Positions 1-7,732 of a DNA stretch of 64,000 nt are shown here, one piece after another. Position numbers and translations under genes: made by a program. The first letter of the stretch is position 1. The number at the start of each line of letters is the position of its first letter. The notes beneath the pieces were generated by a model that made no database searches, had not been told where the DNA came from, and saw only the letters and a list, made by a program, of their open reading frames with translations. Where the stretch lies: assembly GCA_039808885.1 (NCBI GenBank), contig JBDHTX010000023.1, positions 1 to 64,000 of the forward strand. The letters run 5' to 3'. Source of the DNA: Dongia_A sp039808885 (GTDB taxonomy: Bacteria > Pseudomonadota > Alphaproteobacteria > Dongiales > Dongiaceae).

Positions 1-128
1 TCGCTCATGATCGCTTCGCCCTGCTTCTTGGACAGCTCATGCGCGGCGGCGATGTCGGCAGCCAGATGCTTCTGGGTGACGGTCGTCGGGGCAGCTTTCG
101 CCCCTTTGGCGGCTGGTTTGATTCCCAT
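1..128 (-). CDS. HU/IHF-family DNA-binding protein, N-terminal part
   Basis: The gene runs off the left edge, so only about 42 N-terminal residues are visible. It starts at an ATG at 128 preceded by a GAGAGG ribosome binding site. After a short Lys/Ala/Pro-rich leader (GIKPAAKGAKAAPTT) comes a stretch that matches the first helix of HU-type proteins: a hydrophobic helix followed by ELSKKQGEAIM, which corresponds to the conserved LSKKDAE segment. HU proteins bend DNA as dimers and help organise the nucleoid. The DNA-binding arms lie outside the window, so the HU versus IHF-like assignment cannot be settled here. The basic N-terminal extension is an alphaproteobacterial variation I infer from sequence only. 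Confidence 0.7.
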   Translation of the reverse strand, partial: MGIKPAAKGAKAAPTTVTQKHLAADIAAAHELSKKQGEAIMS

Positions 129-780
129 GGTTGAAAGCCTCTCTTGTCAGTAGGGGATGAGTCCCCGGAAAGAATCACGACCGGTCGAGAAAGACAAGGC
201 CGATCAGTCGAAACAGGCGATTATTACGCTGATTCTGCGATTCGCACCATCACAAAACACGCGGCGGCGGAGTCGCGAATCGCCGGAAAGCCCTGCGGCA
301 AGGGCGTTTCCGAGCCTTCGCCGCGCGCCAGGCCTGTGCATAAATCGCCGCGCGGCGACCAATCGAGTCAAGTCGCGGCCCCTGCCGGCGCACCGGAAAG
401 CCCTGCGGCAGGCTCATTTCTGCACCGCATTATCAATCGCTTGGCTTCCGATCTTGACTCAACGCTTCGCGATTCGCCGGGATTTCCAGCGCGGCGCGGA
501 CGGCGCGCGGCGGACGGCGCGCCCGCAAGAATCCATCGTCTACCAGGCGCTGCGACAAAGTGGAGACTTGTGACTGGCATCACAGCACCGCGATCGGCGC
601 TGCGGATCGGCACGCGCCACCGGCGCCGGCACCGCCGGCCCGAGTCGCCATCCCTGAGTCGCCATCCCTGAGTCGCCATCCCTGAGACGCCATCCCCGAG
701 ACGCTATCCCTGAGTCGCCGCGCAGGGTGCGCAACGTGCTGACGGTACGCCTCGAGGATGCCGGCAACTCAGCGCGCGAT
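129..780. other. Long intergenic region without a supported gene
   Basis: No reading frame here has a credible start, ribosome binding site or recognisable product. The stretch carries a 14-bp tandem array at its right end (642-718). A short direct repeat, CCGGAAAGCCCTGCGGCA, occurs near 281 and again near 391. It separates the HU-like gene from the decayed ligase gene. Confidence 0.6.
642..718. repeat. 14-bp tandem repeat, about 5.5 copies
   Basis: The unit GAGTCGCCATCCCT is perfect in copies 642-655, 656-669 and 670-683. It is slightly diverged in 684-697 and 698-711 and ends with a partial copy at 712-718. It is intergenic, downstream of the ligase pseudogene. A short unit with near-identical copies suggests recent slippage and probable length variation between strains. 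Confidence 0.9.
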
Positions 781-1907
781 TCAGGGCGCGATCACGTCGG
801 TCACCAGCCGCGCCGGCGACCATTCCCGCTGCAGCTGATCGAAGGTGCATTGCGCCGGCTTCTTGTCCGGGCGCCAGCGCAGCAGCCGCGCGCCGTGGCG
901 GAAGCGGTTGCCGGTCACCTGGTCGTATTCCACCTCGACCACCAGGCTGGGGCGAGCGGCTGCCAGGCCTCGGTTCGCCCATCGCCGCGGCCCGGCGCGG
1001 CGAGCGCCTCGAGATGCCTGGTCAGCGCATCGCGCTCGGCATCGGCGATGCTGTCGGTGAAGCCGACAAGGTGCAGCTTCCCTGCCTTGTCGTAGAGGCC
1101 GAGCAGCAGCGCTTCCACCGCGCGCGGCGGATTTTCGGCCGGCGTCCTTGCCGCGCTCCGGCAGCGGAACCCGCCGACGACGCAATCGGCGCTGCGCACC
1201 CGCTTCACCTTCAGCATCTCCCGCGCACCCGGCAGGTAGCGGCCGTCAACGCGCTTGGCCACCACGCCGTCGAGACCGCCGCCCGCCATGTCGAGCCATC
1301 GTCGCGCCACCGCGGCATCCAGGGTGAAGGGGGTAAGGCGCAAGGCCGGCTGGTCGCCGACCGAGTGGCTGAAATGCCCCGGCACGGCGCGGCGGCGCGA
1401 CAGCGGCGTATCGAGCAGGGCGCCGCCGCCATTCATCGCCAGGCAGTCGAACAGCATCAGCAGCGCCGGAGTCTGCGCCGCCAGCCGGCGCACGCGGCTT
1501 TCGGCCGGATGCAGGCGGTCCCGCAGCGCCGCGAAGGACAGGATGCCGCCGGCCGGGACCACCTCGGGAAAGTAGCGGGCGAGCGACCGGCCGGATTTCG
1601 ACTGCAGCTCCACTTGCGGCCCGGCGCGATAGGCGAGGCAGCGGAAGCCATCCCATTTCGGCTCGAACTGCCAGCCGGGTTCCCCCGGCAGGGCTTCCAC
1701 CAGCCGGGCCTCCATCGGCGGCATGCCGGGCGGCAGCGGCAGCGAGGCCAATCCGATGCGATGGAACCCGGTCCGGCGCGATTCCGGTGTCGGCGGCACG
1801 GCGGCGGGCTCGACGGCCGTCGCGCCGGTATCGGTGCCGGTCCGGGCCCGGCCCGCGGCTGGCCCCGCGGCCGGGCGTTTGACGCTGGGCGGCTGCCGCT
1901 CGGTCAT
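781..1907 (-). pseudogene. ATP-dependent DNA ligase (LigC/LigD type), apparently inactivated
   Basis: Starting from the ATG at 1907, which has a GGAAGG site, the product has a Pro/Ala-rich leader and then the adenylation motif EPKWDGFR, whose Lys would carry AMP. Later come motif IV (LDGVVAKR), motif V (MLKVKR) and the OB-fold end (RFRHGARLLRWRPDK). Two lesions are visible. First, the sequence jumps from RYFPEVV straight to PAGGILSF, missing roughly 20 residues that normally contain the conserved LDGE motif. Second, around 954-958 one base is missing, so the reading frame shifts just before LVVEVEYDQVTG and the original frame stops at 915. Such ligases normally act in end joining or repair. 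A sequencing error could explain the frameshift but not the internal deletion. Confidence 0.75.
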
Positions 1908-2118
1908 GGCCTTCCATCTCAATCGTGCAGCACAGGGAACGAATGCCCGGGCGATCGGTTCCCGCCAGCCCGCCCAACGGCCGGGGCGGGGCGTGGGGCG
2001 CCGCGGCAGCCGGCTTTCCATCATTAGCCCCGGAAATCGGCCAATTCGCCGGGGAATCGGGCTGTCGCCGGGCGGAATGAGGGTGGCCACCCCCTTCCCC
2101 CCGCTTTCGCGCCTATGG

Positions 2119-2155
2119 CATAATGTGCCAGCCGCAATCGGATAGCCCGATTGCG
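2119..2155 (+). promoter_or_regulatory. infC promoter -10-like element and leader stem-loop
   Basis: CATAAT at 2119-2124 resembles a -10 box; no convincing -35 box was found. Just downstream, CGCAATCGG (2133-2141) and CCGATTGCG (2147-2155) form a perfect 9-bp stem with a five-base loop. It would sit at the 5' end of the infC message, about 26 nt before the ribosome binding site. A role in infC control is inference. Confidence 0.45.
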
Positions 2156-2192
2156 TGCTTTCATTTTCAGCCAACCACGACAGGAGCTTTCC

Positions 2193-2735
2193 ATAGCCAG
2201 ATTGCCTGCCCAGGAACCCGCGCCGTCCCGCAACGACGGGCCGCGCGTCAATCACCAGATCAACGTCCCGCAAGTGCGCCTCGTGCGCGAGGATGGCAGC
2301 ATGGTCGGGGTCGTCACGACCCGCGAGGCCATCAGCATGGCCGCCGATGCCGGGCTGGATCTGGTCGAGGTTTCGCCCAACGCCGTCCCGCCGGTCTGCA
2401 AGATCCTCGATTTCGGCAAGTTCAAATACGAGGAGCAGAAGCGCAAGAACGAGGCGCGCAAGAAGCAGAAGGTCATCGAGGTCAAGGAGATCAAGCTGCG
2501 CCCCGGCATCGACATCCACGACTACGAGGTGAAGATGCGCGCCGTCCACCGCTTCCTCGAGGAAGGCGACAAGGTGAAGGTCACCATGCGCTTCCGCGGC
2601 CGCGAGATGGCGCACCAGGAACTGGGCGTGAAGGTGCTGGAGCGGGTGAAGGCCGATCTCGACGCCATCGCCAAGGTGGAATCCGCGCCGAAGCTGGAAG
2701 GCCGCCAGATGATCATGGTAGTGGCGCCGAAATAA
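2193..2735 (+). CDS. infC: Translation initiation factor IF-3, apparent AUA start
   Basis: The protein is 180 residues, the usual IF-3 length. It has an N-terminal domain (NHQINVPQVRLV, then DLVEVSPNAVPPVCKILDFG), a Lys-rich linker (about residues 75-95) and a C-terminal domain containing KMRAVHRFLEEGDKVKVTMRFRG shortened here to its hallmark FRGREM. IF-3 binds the 30S subunit and rejects non-canonical initiation. There is no ATG or GTG at a suitable place. A perfect AGGAG (2182-2186) lies six bases before ATA (2193), giving the expected N-terminus ARLPAQ. The only upstream alternative is a TTG at 2151 lying inside a stem-loop with no ribosome binding site. Rare start codons on infC are known to let IF-3 repress its own synthesis. 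thrS, rpmI and rplT are not adjacent, and a strong terminator follows, so the gene is probably monocistronic. Confidence 0.93.
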   Translation: MARLPAQEPAPSRNDGPRVNHQINVPQVRLVREDGSMVGVVTTREAISMAADAGLDLVEVSPNAVPPVCKILDFGKFKYEEQKRKNEARKKQKVIEVKEIKLRPGIDIHDYEVKMRAVHRFLEEGDKVKVTMRFRGREMAHQELGVKVLERVKADLDAIAKVESAPKLEGRQMIMVVAPK

Positions 2736-2778
2736 CGCGCCGTTATCCGCCCTCGCGGTCACGCATTTCCCACAAGAC

Positions 2779-2811
2779 CAGGCGCCGGGCGACCGGCGCC
2801 TGTTTCATTTT
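2779..2811 (+). terminator. Rho-independent terminator of infC
   Basis: CAGGCGCCGG (2779-2788) pairs perfectly with CCGGCGCCTG (2793-2802) across a GCGA (GNRA-type) loop. TTTCATTTT follows. It lies 44 bases after the infC stop codon. Confidence 0.9.
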
Positions 2812-3027
2812 GACATCCCGACCTGACCCGATGCCATGTTTCCGGGGTCCGGCCAGATGCGCTAGATTCCCCCCTTGGCCTGCAATTCGGGAAAGCCTTG
2901 CAGTTCAGGAAAGCATGGGGATGACCCGAGGCGAAACGATCGCTCAGCGCGGCGCGGGACTCCTGCGACCGGCGGCCGCCACGCCGAAGCCGGCCGTGGC
3001 CGCCCCTGGCGAGAAAGCGACCCGCCG

Positions 3028-3549
3028 ATGATGACCCGGCACCAGCCCGCCGATGACGAGCGCAAGCTGCTGCGCCGCGAGGCGGATATCGCCGGCTTCG
3101 ATTCGCCGCTGCTGCACCGGCTGCATCAATACTGGCTGGACAAGCGCGGCACCCGCGCGCTGCCGTCCTGGTCCGACATCGACCCGGCGGAGATCGTCCG
3201 CCTGCTGCCCAACATCATCGTCGTCGCCATCGAATACGATCCGCTGCGCATCTACTTCCGCCTCGTCGGCACCCAGATCGCCGAGTTCCGCGGCGACGTC
3301 ACCGGCTATTACGTGGATTCGGTGCCGTGGAACATGCCGGCCACGCGCTACTCGGTGCAGGAATCCTACGAGATGGTGGTGAAAAGCCGGGCCCCGATCT
3401 TCGTCGAGGCGGAGATCCGCACCATCCATGACGCGCATCGCCGCATCTTCAGCGCCATCTGGCCGCTGGCACCGGAGCCCGACGCGCCCATCGACCGCTG
3501 CATCGCGGCGGAGGATTACGGCACCCTCACGCGCGCCGATCTGCCCTGA
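3028..3549 (+). CDS. PAS-domain protein (PAS_5-like), 173 aa
   Basis: A small single-domain protein. The features that suggest the alphaproteobacterial PAS_5 group are the early YWLDKRG segment, then LPSWSDIDPAEI, then a PAS-like core with YFRLVGTQI and a late EIRTIHD strand. The family has no output domain; proteins like this are thought to sense or bind small molecules or partner proteins, and the function is unknown. The ATG ATG at 3028 is chosen because homology begins soon after it; the ribosome binding site (GAGAAAG) is weak. A second member of the same family is at 53252-53737. The gene is convergent with proline dehydrogenase, with only ten bases between the stops. Confidence 0.7.
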   Translation: MMTRHQPADDERKLLRREADIAGFDSPLLHRLHQYWLDKRGTRALPSWSDIDPAEIVRLLPNIIVVAIEYDPLRIYFRLVGTQIAEFRGDVTGYYVDSVPWNMPATRYSVQESYEMVVKSRAPIFVEAEIRTIHDAHRRIFSAIWPLAPEPDAPIDRCIAAEDYGTLTRADLP

Positions 3550-3559
3550 GCTTCGGGCC

Positions 3560-4513
3560 TCAGCCGCCGATGAGCGCGCGCGCCAGCAGCATCGCGTTGC
3601 GCGGGCTCTCGCCGACGCGGCGCACCGCATAGGGCCACCAGGCGCGGCCGAAGGGCAGGTATAGCCGCACCTGCTCGCCGTCGTCGCGGAGCGCGCGCTG
3701 CAAGGCCGGCCGCACGCCGTAGAGCATCTCGAAGCCGTATTCGCCCGGCCGCCAGCCGCCGTCGCGCGCCAGGCGGCGGATCGCGGGGATCAGCTTGTCG
3801 TCATGGGTGCCGAAGACCGGGCGGAAGCCGCGCGCCTTCGCCTCCGGCGCCAGCATCCGGGCGGCCAGCGCCAGGTAGTTGGCGTCGATCTCGCGGCCGC
3901 TCTGCAAGGCATGCGCGCCCGGATCGGCGAAGGCGCCCTTGACCAGCCGCACCATGCCGCCCTCGGCGATGATCGGCGCCAGGTCGTCCCGCGAGCGCTT
4001 GAGATAGGCCTGCAGGGTCTGCGCCACCGGCACGCCCGCCGCCAGCAGGTGGCGGCGCAGGGCCAGGATGCGGTCGACGTAATCCGCATCCTCCATGTTC
4101 AGCATCAGCACCGGCGGCGGCGCGCCGGCGCTTGCCAGGGCGCGGATCCGCGCGCCGATCCGCAGCGCCAGCGCCGCGCCCGCCGCGTCGTCGATGGCGT
4201 AGCCGAGCTGCGTCGAATCGAAGGAGACGTGGATCTGCAGCCGCGCCGCCGCCAGCGCTTCCGCGGCGGCGATCTTCTGCCGGCCATTCTCGGCCACCAG
4301 CGCCGGGTCCGCGACATATTCGCCGAGATAGTAGAGCGACGTCCTGAAGCCGGCCTTGTCCAGGTCCCGCGCCACGGCGACCGCGGAATCCACGTCGCCG
4401 CCGCCGACGAAGCGCCGCGCCAGCGCCGCCGTGGCGCGGTTGCCCTGCATCCAGCGGGTGACGCGCGGATTGCGCGCCAACGCGATCATCCAGCTTTGCC
4501 AGCGCTTCGCCAT
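3560..4513 (-). CDS. Proline dehydrogenase (stand-alone PRODH)
   Basis: A 317-residue flavoenzyme that would oxidise proline to pyrroline-5-carboxylate, feeding electrons to the quinone pool. It is the short monofunctional form, not the fused PutA. Supporting motifs are the barrel strands around HVSFDSTQLG and VLMLNMED, LVKGAF, and the C-terminal signature EYGFEMLYGVRP followed by YLPFGRAWWPYAVRRVGE, which places the FAD- and proline-binding Arg residues. It lies seven bases downstream of a LysE-type exporter gene on the same strand, so the two are probably co-transcribed. No pyrroline-5-carboxylate dehydrogenase is nearby. Confidence 0.9.
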   Translation of the reverse strand: MAKRWQSWMIALARNPRVTRWMQGNRATAALARRFVGGGDVDSAVAVARDLDKAGFRTSLYYLGEYVADPALVAENGRQKIAAAEALAAARLQIHVSFDSTQLGYAIDDAAGAALALRIGARIRALASAGAPPPVLMLNMEDADYVDRILALRRHLLAAGVPVAQTLQAYLKRSRDDLAPIIAEGGMVRLVKGAFADPGAHALQSGREIDANYLALAARMLAPEAKARGFRPVFGTHDDKLIPAIRRLARDGGWRPGEYGFEMLYGVRPALQRALRDDGEQVRLYLPFGRAWWPYAVRRVGESPRNAMLLARALIGG

Positions 4514-4520
4514 GCCGCGA

Positions 4521-5168
4521 TCAGACCCGGCTGCGGACGGCTTCCAGGATCAGCCTGCCGCCGAGCAGACCGACGACACCGCCGGCGAAGCGGTCGATCC
4601 ACAGCTTGGCGCCGAGATAGAGCGCCCGCGGCCGCGCCGCGGAGAAGGCGAAGGCGACGATTGTGTACCACCCCGCCTCCAGCGCGAAGATGAGCGGCAG
4701 CAGCGCCCAGAACATCGCCGTGGGAATCGGGTTGGGCAGGAAGGCGGCGAAGACGCTGGCATACCAGATGGCGGTCTTCGGATTGCTGATCTGGGTGGCG
4801 AAGGCGATGGCGAAGCTGCGCCGCCAGCCGCCGGATGCCGGCGCGGCGCCGGCCTCGGCGATCAGCGGCGTGCTGGCGCCGCGCCAGATGCGCCAGCCGA
4901 GATAGACCAGATAGGCGCCGCCCGCCACCTTCAGCACGAGATAGAGCCACGCCACCTGCAGCAGCAGCGCCTGCAGACCGGCCAGCGCCAGCCCGGCGAA
5001 GACCAGCCCGCCGCAGCCCATGCCGAGCGCCGAGGCGAGGCCGTCGCGGCGCGACAGGCCGGCCGAGGCGCGCACCACCACGACGAAGCTTGGTCCCGGG
5101 CTCATGGCGCCGATCGCCAGCGTGCCGAGGATCGAGAGCATGGCGACGAGCGGCAAATCCGGATGCAT
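4521..5168 (-). CDS. LysE/RhtB-family amino-acid exporter
   Basis: The 215-residue protein has about six membrane segments and the family hallmark near the first loop, MSPGPSFVVVVRAS, followed by ALGMGCGG. A second typical element is NPKTAIWYASVFAAFLP. Members export amino acids or related metabolites across the inner membrane. The ATG at 5168 is preferred because AGGGAGGG lies just before it and the protein then starts at the usual point before the first helix. It precedes proline dehydrogenase by seven bases. The pairing suggests a link to proline or related amino acids, but the substrate cannot be read from sequence. Confidence 0.88.
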   Translation of the reverse strand: MHPDLPLVAMLSILGTLAIGAMSPGPSFVVVVRASAGLSRRDGLASALGMGCGGLVFAGLALAGLQALLLQVAWLYLVLKVAGGAYLVYLGWRIWRGASTPLIAEAGAAPASGGWRRSFAIAFATQISNPKTAIWYASVFAAFLPNPIPTAMFWALLPLIFALEAGWYTIVAFAFSAARPRALYLGAKLWIDRFAGGVVGLLGGRLILEAVRSRV

Positions 5169-5218
5169 CGAAATCCCTCCCTGTTCGTGGCTGCCTGCGC
5201 GGCGTCCGTTATACGCCG

Positions 5219-5743
5219 TCACCGCCAGCGCGCCACCTCGGGATGGTCGCGCAGGAAATAGATGAGGTCGAGCGACGGCGGCGCCACGCTGGTCGAAGAC
5301 AGCATGGCATGGGCCTGGCCGCGGTGATGGGTCTGGTGGTTGAAGACATGGGTCAGGACCTGGTCGACCGGCGTTTCCATCGCCGCGCCCGCCATGGTCT
5401 TGTAGGCCAGCACGCCGTCGAGGCGCGCTTCGCTGATGCCGTCGATGAGCGCGATGTAGCGCGCGTCGAGCGCCGCGCGCGCCTGGCGCAGCGGCGCGAA
5501 TTCGGCGTGCAGCTGCTGGTCCAGGCTGGTGATGCCCGGAGCGCCCTGTCCGTCGAGCCGGCCGAGCCAGACCGTATCGCCGACCATGAGATGGTTCAGC
5601 GTCCTGGCGAGCGAGGGGAAATAGCCGGCGCGCGGCGCGTTGAACTCGGCCGGCGACAGCTGCGCCACCGCGCCGTAGAGAATCTCGTTGGCCCAGCGGT
5701 TATAGGCCGCCAGGCGACGGAAATGCGCTTTCAGGCCGCTCAT
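5219..5743 (-). CDS. DinB-family metal-binding protein
   Basis: A 174-residue four-helix-bundle protein of the DinB/DUF664 type. The expected metal-ligand histidines are visible: one in TLNHLMVGD (about residue 51) and a cluster in HVFNHQTHHRGQAH (about 132-145). The N-terminal RLAAYNRWANEIL is typical. Some relatives are thiol-dependent transferases, such as those using bacillithiol or mycothiol, but many have no assigned role. The name does not imply DNA damage induction. It is a single gene, upstream of and on the same strand as the exporter, with a 50-base gap. Confidence 0.85.
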   Translation of the reverse strand: MSGLKAHFRRLAAYNRWANEILYGAVAQLSPAEFNAPRAGYFPSLARTLNHLMVGDTVWLGRLDGQGAPGITSLDQQLHAEFAPLRQARAALDARYIALIDGISEARLDGVLAYKTMAGAAMETPVDQVLTHVFNHQTHHRGQAHAMLSSTSVAPPSLDLIYFLRDHPEVARWR

Positions 5744-5873
5744 CGATCACCCCCATGCTTTCATGCCGCGCCGCCGCCGGGATGGCCTTCCCGGAAAGCC
5801 GGCGGGAAAATCGTCATTGACCGCGGCGCGATCCCGGCATCCCAATACCGCGGCAAACGCCACCAGGACCAGC

Positions 5874-6962
5874 ATGATCCCGCGCATCGATGCCGCCCCG
5901 CTTTTCGCCGGGCCCGCGCCGCAACGCGACGCCGCCGACGCCGCCATCCTGGCGGCGGCGCGCGAATGCGGCTTCATGACCATGACCGGCCTGCCGCCGG
6001 ACTGCCCGATCGACGCCGCCCGGCGACGCGAGATGCTGCGCATCTTCGCCCTGCCGGCGGCACAGCTCGAGCCGCTGTGGCGGCAGAAATTCGCTCCCGG
6101 TCACGGCAACATCTATCGCGGCTGGTTCCCGCTGCAGGACGGCGCCGAGACCTACAAGGAGGGCATCGACCTCGGGCCCGACATCGCCCATGGCGCCGAC
6201 CGCGTCGCCGCCGGCGATCCGCTGCGCGAGCCGACGCCGCTGCCGCCGGAAGCGCTGCTGCCCGGCTGGCGCGCCGCGGCGGCAGCTTATTTCCGCGCCA
6301 TGGAGCGCGTCGGCGCGACGCTGATGCATGCCATCGCGCGCGGGCTCGGCCTGCGGGAGGACATCTTCGACGCCGCCTTCGCGGGCGGCATTTCCACCCT
6401 GCGCCTGATCCGCTATCCGCCGCGCACGCCTGAATCCATGGCCGGCCTGGCGGAGGACCAGCTCTGGGTCGAGCAGGGCGGCCGCCGCCGTTTCATGCTC
6501 GGCAAGGCCCATGTCGATTCCGGGCTGGTGACGCTGCTGGCGCAGGACGGCGTCGCCGGGCTGCAGGCGCGCGGCGCCGACGGCGCCTGGATCGACGTGC
6601 CGCCGGAGGAAGGCACGCTGGCGGTGAATTTCGGCAAGCTGCTGGAGCGCTGGACCGGCGGCCGCATCAAGGCCACCGAGCATCGGGTGATCGGCGAGGC
6701 CGAAGGCGGGACGAACCGGGCGCGGCATTCGATCCCGTTCTTCTACGAGCCGCGGGCCGATGCCCGCATCGCCCCCCTGCCCTTGCCCCCGACCTTCCCG
6801 GGAATCGAGGCCTTCGCGCCGTTCGAGTATGGCGATCATCTGTGGTCGGCGATGACCAGGTTCGTCGAGTTCCGCGGCCTCGAGGGCCTGCGCCGTCCGC
6901 AGGCCCCCGCGCCCGTCGGGATGCAGCCCGGGATGAAGCCGTCCTTCACGCGGCAAGCCTAG
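5874..6962 (+). CDS. 2-oxoglutarate/Fe(II) oxygenase, isopenicillin N synthase-like
   Basis: The 362-residue protein has the N-terminal non-haem dioxygenase domain (IDAAPLFAG, then AARECGFMTMTGLP) and the C-terminal double-stranded beta-helix. The iron ligands are H and D in KAHVDSGLVTLL and the distal H in IKATEHRVIG. The co-substrate Arg is in RHSIPFFYEP. Members carry out hydroxylations or oxidative cyclisations; the name of the fold does not mean it makes penicillin. The ATG at 5874 has AGGA nine bases upstream and matches the usual N-terminus. Its stop overlaps the opposing DUF1127 gene through a shared CTAG. Confidence 0.88.
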   Translation: MIPRIDAAPLFAGPAPQRDAADAAILAAARECGFMTMTGLPPDCPIDAARRREMLRIFALPAAQLEPLWRQKFAPGHGNIYRGWFPLQDGAETYKEGIDLGPDIAHGADRVAAGDPLREPTPLPPEALLPGWRAAAAAYFRAMERVGATLMHAIARGLGLREDIFDAAFAGGISTLRLIRYPPRTPESMAGLAEDQLWVEQGGRRRFMLGKAHVDSGLVTLLAQDGVAGLQARGADGAWIDVPPEEGTLAVNFGKLLERWTGGRIKATEHRVIGEAEGGTNRARHSIPFFYEPRADARIAPLPLPPTFPGIEAFAPFEYGDHLWSAMTRFVEFRGLEGLRRPQAPAPVGMQPGMKPSFTRQA

Positions 6963-7186
6963 GCCTGCCAGAAGCGCTTTTCCGCCTCGTGCTCCGCATC
7001 GGCGCGGCTGACGCCGATATCCTTCAGCATGGCGTCGCTCATCGACGCCAGGTGCCGGCGGTCGCGCACGCGGTCGAGCCAGGCGATCGGCGCCTCGACC
7101 ACCCGAGACAGCACGGGCGAGAGATCGGTGGCGACGATATGGGCCAGGCCGGAACGCGGCAGCAGCGACAGAATGTGGTTGCTCAT
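6959..7186 (-). CDS. DUF1127 (YjiS-like) small protein
   Basis: A 75-residue protein whose C-terminal half carries the DUF1127 pattern: WLDRVRDRRHLASMSDAMLKDIGVSRADAE. These Arg-rich miniproteins are common in alphaproteobacteria and have been linked to RNA turnover and phosphate or stress responses in a few species. The ATG at 7186 is chosen over an in-frame GTG at 7198 because GGAGG lies five bases before the ATG and overlaps the GTG. The stop codon overlaps the stop of the opposing oxygenase gene. Confidence 0.85.
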   Translation of the reverse strand: MSNHILSLLPRSGLAHIVATDLSPVLSRVVEAPIAWLDRVRDRRHLASMSDAMLKDIGVSRADAEHEAEKRFWQA

Positions 7187-7367
7187 GACACCCTCCACGG
7201 GTTTCGCACGCCTTCGGGGACACGCATGTTCGGGTTTCGGTTCGGGTCGGTGGGGCCGCGGCGCGGCGCTTCACAGGGGTCGGGTGAGAGCTGGCCGCCC
7301 CTGTCCCTCGCGCCGCGCCTTGGACCCGGCGGCTGAACGACCGCCTGACTGAAAGGCTTCCGGCCGC

Positions 7368-7604
7368 CTAGCGCCGCCAGAACGGGGTGGCGGCGACATC
7401 CTCGGCCTCGCTGCGGCTGAGGCCGATATCGCGCAGCAGGTGCTCGTCGAGCTCGGTTAGGCGGCGCCGGTCCTGGACCCGGCCGAACCACACGAAAGGG
7501 GTGTTCAGGATGCTGCCGGCATAGGCGAGCAGGTCCTGGCCGCCCCGGTTGGTCGAAGCCTGGGCCGGTGAGAGGCCGTTCGGGGAAAAGGCTGAGTATT
7601 TCAT
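7368..7604 (-). CDS. DUF1127 (YjiS-like) small protein
   Basis: A 78-residue relative of the neighbouring DUF1127 protein, with the motif FGRVQDRRRLTELDEHLLRD followed by IGLSRSEAED. The ATG at 7604 follows a GTGAGGTC site; upstream extension is possible but has no homology. It is divergent from the LysR gene at 7733, with about 128 bases between them, an arrangement typical of a regulator and its target. The shared promoter region is AT-rich around 7610-7720. Confidence 0.82.
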   Translation of the reverse strand: MKYSAFSPNGLSPAQASTNRGGQDLLAYAGSILNTPFVWFGRVQDRRRLTELDEHLLRDIGLSRSEAEDVAATPFWRR

Positions 7605-7732
7605 AGCTGACCTCACATATTTCGCGGGGGCGTCATCGCCGTTGAGATAGAGAATGGGCTTGATTTTCAATCCGAACAAACGATAGTTTCTCAGATGTCC
7701 TGTTAGAAATTTCAACACATGAAGGAGGCCCC

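Noticed and set aside
642..718. A CRISPR array in the 14-bp repeats
   Set aside because: Units are 14 bp and directly abutting, with no spacers and no cas genes.
2151..2192. TTG at 2151 as the infC start
   Set aside because: It lies in a stem-loop with no ribosome binding site and would add 14 residues not expected for IF-3.
915..2762. A 615-residue minus-strand frame through infC and the ligase
   Set aside because: Its first half is antisense to infC; only the part from 1907 matches a ligase. It is a high-GC shadow joined to the pseudogene frame.
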